NCBI GenBank assembly: GCA_011947345.1
Contig: JAAVTG010000740.1
Coordinates: 124,001 to 188,000, forward strand
From: Phytophthora quininea
Lineage: Eukaryota > Oomycota > Peronosporomycetes > Peronosporales > Peronosporaceae
Length of the DNA: 64,000 nt
Direction: 5' to 3'
The position numbers were made by a program, and so were the translations under genes. Below, one piece after another: positions 1 through 12,022 of the stretch (its first letter is position 1; the number at the start of each line of letters is the position of its first letter). Under the pieces are notes generated by a model. That model saw nothing but the letters and a program-made list of their open reading frames with translations, was not told the origin of the DNA and did no database searches.

Positions 1-325
1 AAACAAGTGGCACATGGAGTTGCTGTGCGTCTGGCGGCGCACGATGAGTTTGTTTTATGTCGCTAGGGCGAGATAAGGGAAGTTGTGAAATCCAAGGAAA
101 AACTTGGGCTGACATTTTGGTTTAGCTAAGCACTTCTACCGATGCCCTTAGCGCATCTACCTTGCACTTCGGGGCCTGTGGTATCCATCGCGCCTAGCGC
201 CATAACTTAGGGCACAAGTCGATTGTTGACAGAAGTACCGTTGAAGAAGGCGCTCAGGGTGCTAACCCTGGAGGCCAAGGGCGCACAGGACGGCAGAAGC
301 TGCTGTAGGCAAATCGGTCAGTCGG
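1..325 (+). repeat. 5' LTR remnant of the first Copia element
   Basis: Two stretches match the sequence after the RNase H domain. One is around 19-72 (GTTGCTGTGCGTCTG, then TTTATGTCGCTAGGGCGAGA). The other is around 238-318 (GTTGAA, CTGGAGGCCAAGGGCGC, AGCTGCTG, AGGCAAATCG). The downstream copy lacks most of the sequence between these blocks. The true left edge is not visible. Confidence 0.65.
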
Positions 326-743
326 TAAATGTTATTCTGCAATTCCCTTTGCTTCAAACACCTCCTCTTCCTCCGCGTCCAACTGATTAACAGCTGCAAC
401 CTGCTCGATGTCGGCTCGCCGCAACACTCAGTATCAAGCCGCTGCGGCAGCTGATGATGACGCGCAAGCTGCTCAAGCCGCCCCGCTGCCTCAAGGCATT
501 GCAGCGCAAGACGTCCCTGCAGCCGCGCAGGCACCCTGCCTCGAGCAGTTGCTGGAGGCGCGTCCGGGCCCGACGATGAGCCGAACCCCGCAATGAATAC
601 TGCGGTGGGAGGTGAAGACGGAGCTGGGAAGAGGGCCGGAAAGGTCGACTCAGAAACGTGATGGCTGATGCCTTTTCTGGCGCTGTCCACCTGGAGATTA
701 TGACTCAGGCGTCCGTGACTGGTGGGAGCAGCTCGCCGATCAA

Positions 744-1394
744 GTGGAGGACGCACAAGTGCTTGCTGGGCAAGATTGGGCGGAAAACGTCAAGAAGTCG
801 GCGCTGGCTATCTTCCTTACGGGGTCTGTGGGCCGCTGGATCCGCGCGTACTCCAAGGAGCACCCAACCGCGACTTTCGAGGAAGCAGGTGACGCAATTG
901 TAGCAAGGTTCCGCCCAAATCTCGCTGACCAGGAGATCATGGCCAGGATGTACACCGAAGGGAAACGCGCGTCGGAGACGTACCAAGAATATGCAGACCG
1001 GCTGCTGCAAATGGCCGACGGACTCACTGGAGGAATCGGCAACGCCGCCAACGTACAGCACGCTTTGGGCATGTTCCTGCGACTGGCTTGGCCACACCGC
1101 AAGGATATTGTTCAAGCGCATGTCCGTGGGAAAACAGGTTCACCCACAAGCGTGCTGAATGACGCGGTGCAATTCCTGTCACAATCGGACGGTCGTCTGG
1201 AAGACTACAAAAGACAGGTATCGGATGGCACCTGTGTTCCGCGTGGTGATGTCAAGCCCAAGCCGACGCCCACACCTCCCAAACCCGCGGCCTCCAAGGC
1301 GAAGGGTAATTCCAATGCGGCTGTTGTCGAGCGGAAGCGCAAGATGTCTAAGGTCCCCTCTCGAGGAGGAATCATCTGCTTCATCTGCCGTTAA
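744..1394 (+). pseudogene. Copia gag (nucleocapsid) remnant
   Basis: A 216-codon open frame has the helical character of retrotransposon gag: a tryptophan/arginine-rich capsid part, then a basic proline/lysine tail. It ends at the start of a CCHC zinc knuckle. The codons for CFICR are followed by a TAA, and the rest of the knuckle (EGHVAKYHREH) continues in the same frame after the stop. The stop is therefore a nonsense change in a once longer gag-pol. The N-terminus upstream of 744 may be incomplete. Confidence 0.7.
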
Positions 1395-1562
1395 GAGGGC
1401 CACGTGGCTAAGTACCACCGAGAGCACTTGTCCAAGACATCAGACGAGACCGGTGAGTTGCCGGCCCAAGGCAACGCCGCGAAGGCAGAAGCGGGTGATT
1501 TGGTGGAGGAGGAATCAGCGGACGATTCCGCCTGATGGTTTGGCGTCGGGTGGAGCCCGATA

Positions 1563-2570
1563 TTGATCGATTCGGGTGCGTCGCACCACTTGACCGGCCA
1601 ACAAGAAGATTTTGAAATCACTAATGACAGTGTGACTCTCGCTATCCGTGTGGCGGATGGAAGGGTGGCAGTGGCCAGGGCAAAGTCCGGCTTCGCATCA
1701 ACACACTTGGCCAAGATAAAGGTGGAAACGAGCTCCACAGGAACTTCCTGGTGGAGAATGTCTACTTCGTAGACGATCTGCCGCACACGCTGCTGTCAGT
1801 ATCAGCGTTGTTGCGGGATGGGTAATCTGTGAGCTTTGGCCCTTCCAGCTGCATCACAGCTTCGTCTCGAGGCTCCACAAGGTGCATCGCGCGTCTGAGT
1901 GGCGGGGTATACACAGTAGTGACAGCCCAACGCTGTGATGCTGGCCTCGGCTCTGCATCTGGACTATTGGCGACTGCTCTTGGACGAACGTCGGAAATGT
2001 GGCATCGAAGGTTGGGACACTTCAACTACGACACTCTCAAGAAAATGGCCGCAAGTGGAGTGGTCCGAGGGCTACGTGTAGATTACCATTGATGTGTACT
2101 GTGTGTGCTCTCACCGAAGCTACACGTCAGCCGATCCCGAGTGCTCGTTCAAGTCCCGACGAAGTCGTCGACGGCATCTGCCACATCGACCTTGCTGGAC
2201 CCATTTCGGCGTCAGTAGGTGGCCACCGATAGACGTGTGGCGCGATTATATCCTAACATACCCTCTCAAACGCAAGAACGAAGCCCCCGCGACGGTAAAG
2301 CAGTTTCTGGCGATGATTGAAACACAAGTTGCCGTGCCAGCAATTTCCATCAAAATCCTTCGCACGGATGGAGGGACCGAGTTCCTAAACAAAGACTTCA
2401 GGAAACGGGCGCACAGCCGCGGGATTCTCATGCGGCACACCACGCCCTACACGTCATTCCAAAACGGGGTTGCGGAGAAAGCTATCCGGACTCTGCTGCT
2501 GTCATGTCCGTGGACTCTGGACTACCTCACAGATTATGGGAGTACTCATTACAGCACGCCGCTTACGTGA
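1563..2570 (+). pseudogene. Copia protease and integrase remnant
   Basis: The protease active-site block IDSGASHHLTG is read at 1563-1595. In another frame the GAG-pre-integrase block WHRRLGHFNYDTL occurs around 1998-2036. In a third frame an integrase core around 2230-2510 shows the second catalytic Asp in ILRTDGGTEF and the downstream QNGVAEKAIRT block with the catalytic Glu. At least two frame changes separate these parts, so no intact polyprotein exists. Confidence 0.75.
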
Positions 2571-2676
2571 GAATTCGAATCCCTCGTCGTGGAGCTACGG
2601 TCACACCACATGAGCGCAATTTTAAGCAGCGATCAGATGTGAACCGTCTTCCAATATTTGAGCAGTCCTAGCCCGA

Positions 2677-3648
2677 GTGACGGATAAAAATCGTCGTAAA
2701 ACCAAACGCTTCTTGGACTCCCGCGGACAACTGGGGGCAATTATCGGATGTGACGAGGGCATCAAAGGATTTTACGTGTATTCCAAGGGCACGTCTCGCT
2801 CAATATTTGCTTCAAGAGACGTCACTGTTATCGATCGTATGCTGTTCGAGGTGGATCCCAGTACGGAAGCTGACGACCATGCCGATGACAGCGAAGAAAC
2901 AGCTTGGTAAAAAGAAATGGTGCTTCATCGTTTTGCAATGGACGCAACGCAGCCAACTCACCTGCCAATGGTGTCAAACACACGTGGACTTCACGGACGA
3001 TGGTCCGACAGAGTCGGAGCGCGCCATGATGGCAAGATGCCGTACAGACAAGCGGTTGGAGCATTGCTCTACCTGGCGCGGTTATCCAAGCCCGACATCA
3101 CGTATACTGTCGGACAGCTGGCGAGGCACACACACTGCGAACCCGCAGAAACCGGCTTGGGATGCCGTTAAATATCTCCTGTGTTACCTCCGTGAACCGA
3201 AAACCTTGCAGCTCGAGCTTGAACCAACCAGCAAAGACATTGTCGTGGCCACAGACACTGACTGGATCAACGACAAGGAGGATCGAAAAAGAGTGTGTGT
3301 ATGTCCAGTGGCTTGGACCAGCAAGAAACAAACAATCGTTTGCAAGGACGCTCTGATGGTGCAGTTGCTAGTGGACGAAGTGCTTCGAAAGCACTCGCTA
3401 TTGAAGCTGGTCATGGACAGCCAACCTGCAATGAAGCGTCTTCAGCGGAACGGACTCAGCGATACGATACACAGAAAACGGTGGACGTGAAGTATCACGT
3501 GGTCAAGGACTTGATTCACAAAGGTGAACTGACTGCGGAGTATGTTCCGACAGGTGACATACCGGCAGACTTGCTGACAAAAGCATTGGCGAGAACCTGG
3601 TTCCAGCACAAACGTGCTCTGTGCGGCATTGTGGACACCACAATCTAA
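2677..3648 (+). pseudogene. Copia RNase H remnant with residual integrase tail
   Basis: The 2677-2910 segment resembles the integrase C-terminus (KNRRKTKRFLDSR, then DEGIKGFYVY). The segment after 3000 carries pieces of the RT C-terminal/RNase H module: YRQAVGALLYLARLSKPDI, then TDTDWINDKEDRK, and VDVKYHVVKDLI with IPADLLTKAL near the end. The palm domain with its YVDD box is absent, so this is an internally deleted copy. Confidence 0.7.
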
Positions 3649-3665
3649 TGATAGACTCAGGCGCC

Positions 3666-3832
3666 ACTTGTGGGGGAGGGGGCGAGTTGCTGTGCGTCTG
3701 ACGGGCGCAAGATGAGTTTTTTTATGTCGCTAGGGCGAGAATCCAGGCGAGCATCGTTGAAAAGACGCTCGGAGCGCTATCCCTGGAGGCCAAGGGCGCG
3801 TGCAGGAGAGTGGAAGCTGCTGCAGGCAAATC
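3666..3832 (+). repeat. 3' LTR remnant of the first Copia element
   Basis: Begins TGTGGGGGAGG straight after the RNase H frame and a short GGCGCCAC stretch. It repeats the blocks at 19-72 and 238-318, which makes it the matching LTR. It is shorter than the upstream copy because an internal section is missing. Confidence 0.6.
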
Positions 3833-4134
3833 GAAGCACCCAGCTTGCATCAGATGCTAGTGGCACTCCTAGATGACTCGAGATAGAATGGTAAGGACAC
3901 ACGGTCCGCTAAAATGCATCATTCTTGAATTTGCTTCAATAAGTTAACAGCCGCAAGCTCCGCCGAGACAGTCCTTTCCGAAACAGTGGAGCAATCTCGG
4001 CACGCCAACCTGGACAGCCAGGACTTGCACCATGCAACAGGCGCGCACCTCTCGGAGGACAAGATGATGAAGGTACATTCAGCGGCCAAGCCGGAGCACC
4101 ATCTACGCGTCTGACGTTCTCGCCGCAAGTTGCC

Positions 4135-5230
4135 GCGCGCAACCAAAACGTCAATCAGCCCAACTTCGAGCTCGAGAAGCGGTACGACTTCGTGGCCAAT
4201 CCTTTCAAGATCGAAAAGGTCGAAGGGACGGCAGAACCAGATGCTATTGACTCAGGAGTTGCTGCCTGGTTTACAAAATTCAAGACCCTGCTGAAAACGA
4301 AGGAAAACCTGTACCACGTGAGTCTACCGGAGAGCATGAAACGCTCACTAACCTCTGTGGCCAACATTGGCACGTTTGACTCTCGCTTTGTCCTCGGTAT
4401 CGGAGACGACCTCATGTGTGAAGTTGTCCAAGGCTCCAATTGGACAACTGGTGGCAAATGAGAGAAAGCAGCCGTCGGAGACCTACCGCGAGTTCACGAT
4501 ACGTCTGCGCGCGATGGCAGCGGTCACTTCGAGAGACGGCTTGGAGACAGCTGAGGTTAATAACTTGGTGATCAGCTCTTTTATCTCGAATGCTTGGCAC
4601 AAGCACGCTGACGCACTCAAAATGGTGATCTGTGAAGACTCGAGACACCCCTCTCGTGAATTCGACAGAGCCATAGCTAAACTATACCCAATCGCCGGAC
4701 ACCAATGCGCCTATACTCCTACACCCAGGAACTCAAAGCCAAGTTCCACGGTCACGGGGAAGCGACTAGCTGACTTCAATAACAAGACAACCGGAAAGTC
4801 GAAGCGCCGAGACTTTTCAAAGGCGAAGTGCAACAAGCAGAGAGTACCGGATTTCATGACACGTTCGTCGCTCGCCAGCAAACTGGCGTCGCTAATGCTG
4901 CAACGACTAGAACACGAACAGTCGAGTACGAAGTAGACGACAATGAAGAGCCCAAGGCGTTCGACTGAAGTTCACGGGAACTAAGAAAACAGGTCAACGA
5001 GTTTGACCCTGGAATTCCTGGTGGCGCCCCGATCATTGATTCTGGCTCCACATACCATGTAACCGGAGGCCAGAAAACACTTTACGACTTGGAAGAGTGT
5101 GACACTCACGCTATTGAAATCGCCAATGGCGGACTGTTCGTGGCGACCATCTCGATGGAACCGTACTTGACAACGTAATTTACGCCCCTGGGTTCTCCAA
5201 AACTCTCATCTCTGTAAAGAAACTGTGGCG
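4135..5230 (+). pseudogene. Second Copia fragment: gag and protease
   Basis: Gag-like sequence is read in one frame at about 4135-4458 and continues in another frame at about 4462-4936 with RKQPSETYREFTIRLRAM, which resembles the gag at 960-1010. The protease follows with PIIDSGSTYHVTGG (about 5029-5070) and a short piece resembling the end of Copia protease (YAPGFSKTLISV, about 5181-5216). Nothing recognisable as integrase or RT follows. It is a truncated element, a different family member from the first copy. Confidence 0.65.
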
Positions 5231-5299
5231 AAGGTCGATGAAACTTTTCGCCCAGGGTGTATAGTGACCACGGTAGATGGGGGATGTACCTAGGAAGTG

Positions 5300-6900
5300 T
5301 ATCTGGCAAACAGAACTTCCAGGAAAGATCTTGGACGCAGACCTTGATCTGCGTTCAGGAACTTGGCGTGCACCTTGTGATAATCCCTGTCGGCTCGATC
5401 GCTAGATTCGGCGGACCGGATTTGCCACCAGGCACTCAAATTTGGGGATTTGCTTGTTCTTGGACGCACTTTGTAGAACGCACTTGACTCTTGAACGCAC
5501 TCGTGCGGTGTGGAGAGACGAGGGAGCGTGGAGCGTAGAGAGAACTTCTCCACTTAAAACCAACAATACAGAGAATCCGATGTGCTAAACGCACTAATAT
5601 GTAGCCGTCGCTTATTCTTTGAGACCCTTGGACGGGGGTCTGTAGCCGAGTACAATCAGGAATGTGCACCCAAGACACTCGGGTCACCTTGGGCACTCCT
5701 GGACGATCGCGCACCACCCTCAACGAGGGAAAAACACTAGACCAGACGGGGCCTTGATGCTTGAGCCGGAGAACTTGACCAACCGTGGACTTCTCGGGGG
5801 CTCTTGAACGCAGTTACAGTTCCGATTTGGACTCCTGCACGCTTACTGCCAACGCGCACCGGAGGTGGGGAGAACATGAAATGGGTTGTCGCCACGGACA
5901 GACGGTCCAACTGGGAAATGGAATGGGGGAACCCTGGACGCACGCGCCTTAAGATCCCCTACCCAACTTGACTTGACACAGATGGGGAGCCCCGGCGACT
6001 CCCAGGTCGTCTTGTCCTTCACGCCTTGCACGCACGCGCTCTCAGGAAACCGCTTCCAAAACCACTTGTGGGCTTCTTGGCAAATCGAACTCTCTGTTTG
6101 TTTTATCTAAGACTCTTTCTCTCTCTTCTCTCTCTGTGCTCTTGCGACTCTGGGTACAAATCAGGCTTCTACGTTTATCTTGGCTTGAGTATGTGCAGGA
6201 CTTGTCGACTCGACACTTCTACTGGATTCTTTCCCAAGTTCAACTTGTGGCGTAATCATCGGCACCGAAAACAGATCATCATCCTGGACGCACTTGTGTT
6301 CAGGACGCACTTGGTATCTTGAACGCACTTCCATCTTGGATGCCAGTCCTTGAACGCACACTTGATATATCTGTATAGAGAAGTCCATAGAGGCATGATG
6401 CGTCCAAGGAATATCGACTTGGACTCATCTGCTTTCAGGATCTTCGACTGCGTTCAGGACGTCATGGCCTGCGTTCAGAACATCATGGTCTGCGTTCAGA
6501 ACACACGGACTGCGTTCAGGATATCTTGGACCGCGTTCAGGATAACTTCGGTGGGAACACATTCTGGGACATGCTTGATGCCTGCTGCGGGTGCTGCAGG
6601 GCCTTTGTTACCGACCAAGGCAAGGGCGGGTCCCCGTGCAGATACATTCCGCACGGAGATTTGCACCTTAAGAGGTAACCCACCTTCAGGACGAGGGTCG
6701 GCCGAGACTGAGTGCTCATCTGCGTCCAAGGGAATTCTGCATCCTTGCGCGCACTTCTCGTACCTGAGGTCCCTCCTTGGTAGGACACCTGCATCCAGCG
6801 CAGCTGCGTTCAAACCGTCTCTCACAGTACGCATGCGTCGTTTCCCACTCGAAATTTTCATCCACCAATCAGCGTCCAGTATCTTGCGTTCAGTATACTC
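5300..6900. repeat. Non-coding tract rich in a TGCGTTCA / TGAACGCA word
   Basis: The stretch has no convincing gene. The word TGCGTTCA or close variants recurs in both orientations, for example near 5348, 5492, 5812, 6319, 6352, 6803 and 6886, and in a compact run near 6449-6540. Small open frames across it are not supported. It lies between two Copia fragments and may be a decayed non-coding transposon segment or a dispersed satellite. Confidence 0.5.
6449..6545 (+). repeat. Tandem ~21-bp repeat, about five units
   Basis: The core TGCGTTCAG (CGCGTTCAG in the last unit) begins at 6449, 6470, 6491, 6511 and 6532, giving spacings of 21, 21, 20 and 21 bases. A weaker copy (TGCTTTCAGG) precedes at 6430. 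The bases between cores also resemble one another (GACGTCATGGC, AACATCATGGT). Confidence 0.75.
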
Positions 6901-6904
6901 CACA

Positions 6905-7709
6905 TAGAAAAATCCACTTTCACATCGTGTCAAAACTCATCGATGCCGGAATAAAGGTGCAGTTCACCGACAAAGATTGTTTCGTGTACGGAAAACCGAT
7001 CATGAAGGAAAAAGTAAATCGCGGAGCCTACCAGATGCAGATTCCACCGGGCATGGCAGCTATCGCTCTTCGTCCCAACTCCATTGGAGATTGGCATCAA
7101 CGCTTGGGGCATTTAAACTACAGAGCCATAGTGGAATTATCGAAATCCGATGCCGTGAAGGACCTGAAGATAGTGCGCTCAACGGCTCCTTCCAAGCCAT
7201 GTAAAATTTGTGCGCAAGCTAAGATAAACCGCGCAATTGCACCGCGTCAGGCCTCCCGCCCTAAAGCTGCACAGGATGAAGTTTGCATGGAGATTTTTCA
7301 GCGGAGTTACCACGGGAACTACTATTACTACGCTCTGAAGTGGAGAGACCACACGACCGCGTACTTCCTAAAGACGAAAAATGAGGCCACGGAATGCTTC
7401 AGAAACTATTTGAACTTAGTGAATCGACGATTCAACAAGATGGAAATCTTCAAAATATATCGCTCAGACAATGGAGGTGAGTTCCAGGCTGCGGAGTTCA
7501 AGAAGATTTGTGAAGACGAAGGCATCGTAATGGAAATATCAGAACCTGAAGTACACCACCAAAACGGAGTGATCGAACGTACTCATCGCACTATTGCCGA
7601 CGCTGCCAGAGCACTGATGTTGCAAGCCAAACTACCACATAATCTTTGGGAGTACGCTGTATTCAGAAGACAAAGTCGACACCATACCAACAGCATCTCA
7701 AAGACGTGA
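6905..7709 (+). pseudogene. Third Copia fragment: GAG-pre-integrase and integrase core
   Basis: The open frame becomes Copia-like from about 6920. It has a GAG-pre-integrase block (WHQRLGHLNYRAIVEL) with a CxxC pair (KPCKICAQAK), then the integrase catalytic core with YRSDNGGEF (second Asp) and HHQNGVIERTHRT (catalytic Glu). The frame runs to LPHNLWEYAV, then becomes unrelated sequence and stops. Protease and RT are missing. The next Copia piece starts within about 30 bases on the opposite strand, so this is a junction of two fragments. Confidence 0.8.
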
Positions 7710-7729
7710 AAGAGTATTTGCTGGATTTC

Positions 7730-9055
7730 TACCGTCGCACGCAGCCTCTGGTGGACCTCGACGATGTGGCCGAGGAGACGTCCGCGAAATTCGAAAGGCA
7801 GTGCCCCAACTCGCTGCTCCAAGTCACTGCACAGTTTCCAATCATAGTGACAAATCCCGAGACAGACCTGCGATCGTCTTCACATCCAGCGTACTCCGAC
7901 TCTGTGAAAGCTGTCAACATCATCGAGTCTCCGCTAAACTCCAAGCTATGATCTCGAGTGGCCTCTAGATACCGAATGCAGCGCTTCACTGCCTCACAAT
8001 GAGCCCACCGTAGTTTGCTAGGTACTTGCTCACATCCTGCACAGCGAACGCCAAGTCTGGGCGACTCCCAATCATTTGGTACATCAAGCTTCCCACTGCC
8101 TGTCGGAATGGCTTCTTCAGCATCTTGGCGGTTGCTTCCTCGCTCGCTGGTGCTTGCTGCTTTGTGAGCTTCTTTCCTGCCGCAGTTGGGGTCGCGACGC
8201 CTGCTCCGTGCTCCATGTTGAACTTTTTCAGGATAACGTTGGTGTTGCTCTGCTGATTGATCCACAGTTTTCGAGCACCTCTGTTCCGAATTATCTTGAG
8301 GCCCAGAATGAAGCTAACTTCGCCGAGATCCTTCGCCTTAAATGCCCCCTCCAACCGACGTCTTGATCTCCCTCATGAGTGACGCCGACTTGCAGAGCAG
8401 CAGTAAGTCATCCACGTAAATGGCCACAATTTCCAGCTCACCACAACTTCTGCGCACGTAAACGCAGGATTCGCAGGTCAACTTCTCAAAGCCGTCCTTG
8501 ACCAGAAACGTCGTCAGCGCATTGTGCCATACCCGTGGCGCTTGTTTCAAGCGCTCGCTTTTCCCGTGGCAAATTCATCACGGCCCAAGTCTTGTTCGCC
8601 TTGAGCGACGCCATCTCCTTGTGGATGGCATCTTTCCACTCTGAAGCACCCAGTCTCGCTACAGCTGCATTGTACGTTTTTGGGTCCGATGCAATTCCAC
8701 TCGCCACGAGTTCTCCCATGCTTGTCTTTCACTCAATATTTTCTAAAACCACCAGCGCTACTGCTTCCTGCTGCTTCCGAGCTGCGTGCAGCACTGGGTT
8801 GCGCGCCTGTGGTGCCTTAGTAAGCACTTGTGGTGAGATTCCTCCGATCACTTCGTACGCCACAGGGTCGTAGTCTTGCAACACCGGCCGCACCCGCGCC
8901 ATACTCACCTCCGATAAATCAAAGGAGCTAATGAAATCCTCCAGCAACTCAATTTCCTTAGACGTGGGCTTCTCGGCAGCCGACATTTGACTGTAGAACA
9001 GTAGATCCGTCTCACTCGTTGCCGACCGGCTGTAGTAGTTGAAGCCCACATCCAA
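7730..9055 (-). pseudogene. Copia reverse transcriptase and RNase H
   Basis: In order on the minus strand: an RT N-terminal piece (EWKDAIHKEMASLKANKTW, about 8640-8580), the KQAPRVWHNAL block (about 8545), the catalytic VAIYVDDLLLL (about 8420), the FRQAVGSLMYQMIGSRPDL block (about 8100), and the RNase H part FTESEYAGCEDDRRSVSGF (about 7880). Single-base shifts break the frame between these blocks, and the end after VTWSS is scrambled. Confidence 0.8.
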
Positions 9056-9059
9056 TAAG

Positions 9060-11033
9060 CTGCTCAGCGACCGAAATTCCTTTCGCCGCAGCTACTCTGC
9101 TGCAGGAGAGCTCCGCTTGAACAATATAGCAGGCGCGTACCCTACAAAACCCCACGAACAGATCGAGAATCCAACTTCTGTCTTTTGTTCGACCGGCCGC
9201 CGCCTCCGCTCCGTCGCACGGCGGTGGGCGCTGTCTTCATTGGCAGGTACACATATGCCAGCGACCCGAATACTCGGAGGTGCGAGACATCACATGCCAC
9301 GCTTCAAATGGGGTCCACTGCGTACTCGCGTTCATCGTCCGGTTCTGATGGTACACGACCGACAGCAATGCTTCTGCCCACAGCTGCTTCGGAGAACTGC
9401 TATCAATAGGAACCGTCCGAACCTTGTTGAACAGCACTCGAAAGCGAACTTCTGCCATCCCGTTTTGCTCAGGCGTATGTGCTACCGTGGCATGTCGCGC
9501 AATGGCATTTCCTTCGCAGTACGCCTTGAATCGATCCGAGACATATTTGAGGCGACGGCGGTGAACCGAAACCGCCCAGGGTTTTGAGTGGGCGACGCTT
9601 GGTCCGGTGACCTATCGATGGATATCTTGGAAGATATCGCCAGGATACATGGCTGAAGGGCGTGGTTTCAGGGGCATAAGTCGCTGTTGCCTTGGTCCAA
9701 GTGATAGAAGGCAGATCCTGGGCTAACATGTCATTTGTCAAGTGGAAATGATCGGGTTTGCCTGGTTCCAGGTGCATCCACCATGATCGGGATGTGCCCA
9801 CTTGGTTTCATGGTACTTGAAAACGTCTTGGCTTGAGTATAGTAGATTCAGGCATCTTTGCATCGCGATCTTGGTTGCAGTTCTTGGACCGACATGAACA
9901 TTCTAGGATTTAAGTAACCACATCCGAATCCTTGCAAGCCAGCTTGGATCCAGGGGTGAGTCACCATTCACGACTTGGATACTGGCTGGCAGGCTTGCGA
10001 ACACCAAATCTCTCCACAACCATACTTGACAGTTGGAATCAGATGCCATGGCGTCGTCACAGGGCAGTTTCAAGCTGAGACAGCTGAAATCTGAACCAAT
10101 CACAGGGCGAAGCGGCTCTGACACGGAAAAATGTGAAGTCATATCGTGTCATATTCACCACCATTGTCGCTGATAAACTTCCGTAATGGTCTGTTGTAGT
10201 GGCTCTCCACGACCGCCTTATGCCGCACAAAACAGTCGAAAACATCACTGTCCGTCTCTAGCAGATACACGTGACAATACCGCGAGAGCACGTCCACAAA
10301 CAGAAGCACATACCGCTTGCCATGCATCGACGGCGCTCCCACCGGCCCACAAATGTCACTGTGGACGACGTCATTACAACCCAGCACACCCTGCCGTGGC
10401 GCCGACGGAAATGAGCAACTGCGCTTCGTTCCCGGTTGACAGGCGTCACAAATACGAACTCCGTCCACACTGGAGCCAACCACCTACAAGCCTGCGACCA
10501 GCTTTTCTTCTACATTGTTTCCAGGACCGACTTCAATAAGTGGCCAAAACCCAAGATCAACAATGAGTTGAGGAAATACACTGCGCCTTGTTCACTGCCT
10601 CAATTATACACACTCTATTCTGACTCTCGCTTACTAGACGCACCCCGTCGCGCTGCAGCCCCACCTTCCCCAGAGTTGTGTGGAAATCGAACGTCGCTCC
10701 TTTCATGGCGAGTTGCGTCACCGAGATGAGGTTCTTGCGGAGTCCCGGCAGGAAGAGCACAATCGACAGCACCAGCACTCGCATCTTGTTGGCCTCGTCC
10801 AAAACGTGAATCGTCACCGATCCTACGCCTTCAACTGGCGCCGTAGCATTCGTCGCGACAGTCACAGCTCCTCCACACGGTGTAATGGTGTCAAACATTT
10901 CTCGAATGAAGCAAATGTGCTGCGAGCAACCGCTGTCAATGTTCCACGTGTCATTGTACCCAGCAATGGAAGATGCTCCACGCATCATTGCATCAACCTC
11001 GATATCTCCATATCCAAACGGCTCGCGAGACAA
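9060..11033 (-). pseudogene. Copia protease and integrase, split by an insertion
   Basis: Protease (WNIDSGCSQHICF, about 10940) is followed by a pre-integrase CxxC region and the integrase start HSDICGPVGAPSMHGKRYV (about 10360). The second Asp lies in FISDNGGEYD (about 10170-10145). Right after that block the frame meets foreign sequence to 9547. The integrase resumes with SDRFKAYCEGNAI near 9535 and the tail PFEAWHV near 9310, then the C-terminal region towards 9060. Confidence 0.75.
9547..10139. mobile_element. ~590-bp insertion in the Copia integrase, candidate solo LTR or non-autonomous element
   Basis: It is flanked by CATAT at 9542-9546 and again at 10140-10144, a 5-bp direct repeat that fits a target duplication. 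Integrase coding reads into it from both sides. The block has no gene; short minus-strand open frames inside are unsupported. No convincing terminal inverted repeats are seen. A 5-bp duplication is typical of LTR retrotransposons, so a solo LTR is the leading guess. Confidence 0.5.
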
Positions 11034-11163
11034 CTATGCAGTGTCATCAACTCCAGCTTCTGTCAGTGTCATTCGTAGACCAGCAACACCGGCCTCCAGC
11101 GGAGTTTGCCAGTAGGCGGCAGGAATATCCCACCAAAGACGTTATCCGTCGTCTCCTTCATCT

Positions 11164-12022
11164 TCAACTGTTGTCTTCGTCTCGGTCGATGTTCGCTGCC
11201 AGGATCTCCGAAATCGTGTCGGAATCGGAGTCAGCAAAGCCATCCTCGGTAATTGTGTCCGATCCGCTGTCCTCAATTATCGCCGTAAGTCGGCGACAGC
11301 AGCGGACGGAACCTGTTGATCTTCGTGTGTCGTGTCTTCTTGAAGAGCAGCGTCCACCATGACTACCATTTTGTTCGGCGCAGTGACGCTTCCGCATCAA
11401 ACAGTCTCTCTTGTAATGTCCGCGCTGGTGACAATAGTGGCACCCGCCTTCCACTGCGCGATTGCGGTCTCGATTCTCGTCGTTGCCATGATGTCCTCAC
11501 TCGTCGGCCTTGGTTGCAGCTCATGCTGAAGATGATATGCAATTCGCTGCGGTCTTCGTCACCCTGGTAGATGCTTCGTAGCATCGGTAGTTGCGGTGAT
11601 GCTGCAGTAGAGCTTGGAGTGGTGACTGGTGCAGTCGCAGCAATTGGTGCGGCGGTGTTGTCGACAGCTTGGTGGTAGTGGTTCTGCTGCTGCTTGGCCA
11701 GTAGCAGAGTGATGAGCTCGTTGACGATCTTGGAGTCTCTTTTGACTGCTGCAGGATGCTGCTGCTCTCGTCGCTGGCTTGGTCGTAGTAGGCGCTGGAG
11801 AGTAAACCTCGGCAGTTGAACACGTTCACCAGCGCGAACGACGTGAGCTGCAGCGCCAGCAGCAGCCGGAGCTTGTGCACGTGGGTCGAGCCTCGGAAGG
11901 TACACGCATTGTTGGCAATTCTGCAAACAGCGACGCGGGCAGAAACGCGAATGATGCGGACGTCCGTCGAGAGCTTCACCGCCTCTAACCCGCTCGAATA
12001 CTATCGCTAGTCGATTCACCAA
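11164..12022 (-). pseudogene. Copia gag with CCHC zinc knuckle
   Basis: The frame ending at 11164 holds a clean CCHC knuckle (CHYCHQRGHYKRDC). Upstream coding alternates between two frames over 11363-12022, with glutamine-, histidine- and threonine-rich low-complexity sequence. The frame changes make it non-functional as given. The true start is not resolved. Confidence 0.65.

Larger units (their letters stand above)
1..3832 (+). mobile_element. Decayed Ty1/Copia LTR retrotransposon
   Basis: Copia-type parts occur in canonical order on the plus strand: LTR remnant, gag, aspartic protease, GAG-pre-integrase, integrase core, then RNase H and a second LTR remnant. Protease before integrase before RNase H is the Copia order. 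Most of the reverse transcriptase between about 2570 and 3100 is missing and the frame breaks repeatedly, so the copy cannot be autonomous. The left end may lie outside the window. Confidence 0.85.
7730..12022 (-). mobile_element. Copia retrotransposon on the minus strand, near full-length coding part but broken
   Basis: Read right to left it has gag (about 12020-11170), CCHC knuckle, protease, GAG-pre-integrase/integrase, RT with YVDD, and RNase H ending near 7730. A ~590 bp block at 9547-10139 interrupts the integrase, and several frame changes occur elsewhere. LTRs were not identified with confidence. This is the most complete Copia copy in the window. Confidence 0.8.

Noticed and set aside
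6430..6545. Regularly spaced repeats resembling a small CRISPR array
   Set aside because: The unit is 21 bp in total with no constant spacer, units are imperfect, there are no cas genes, and the DNA is eukaryotic.
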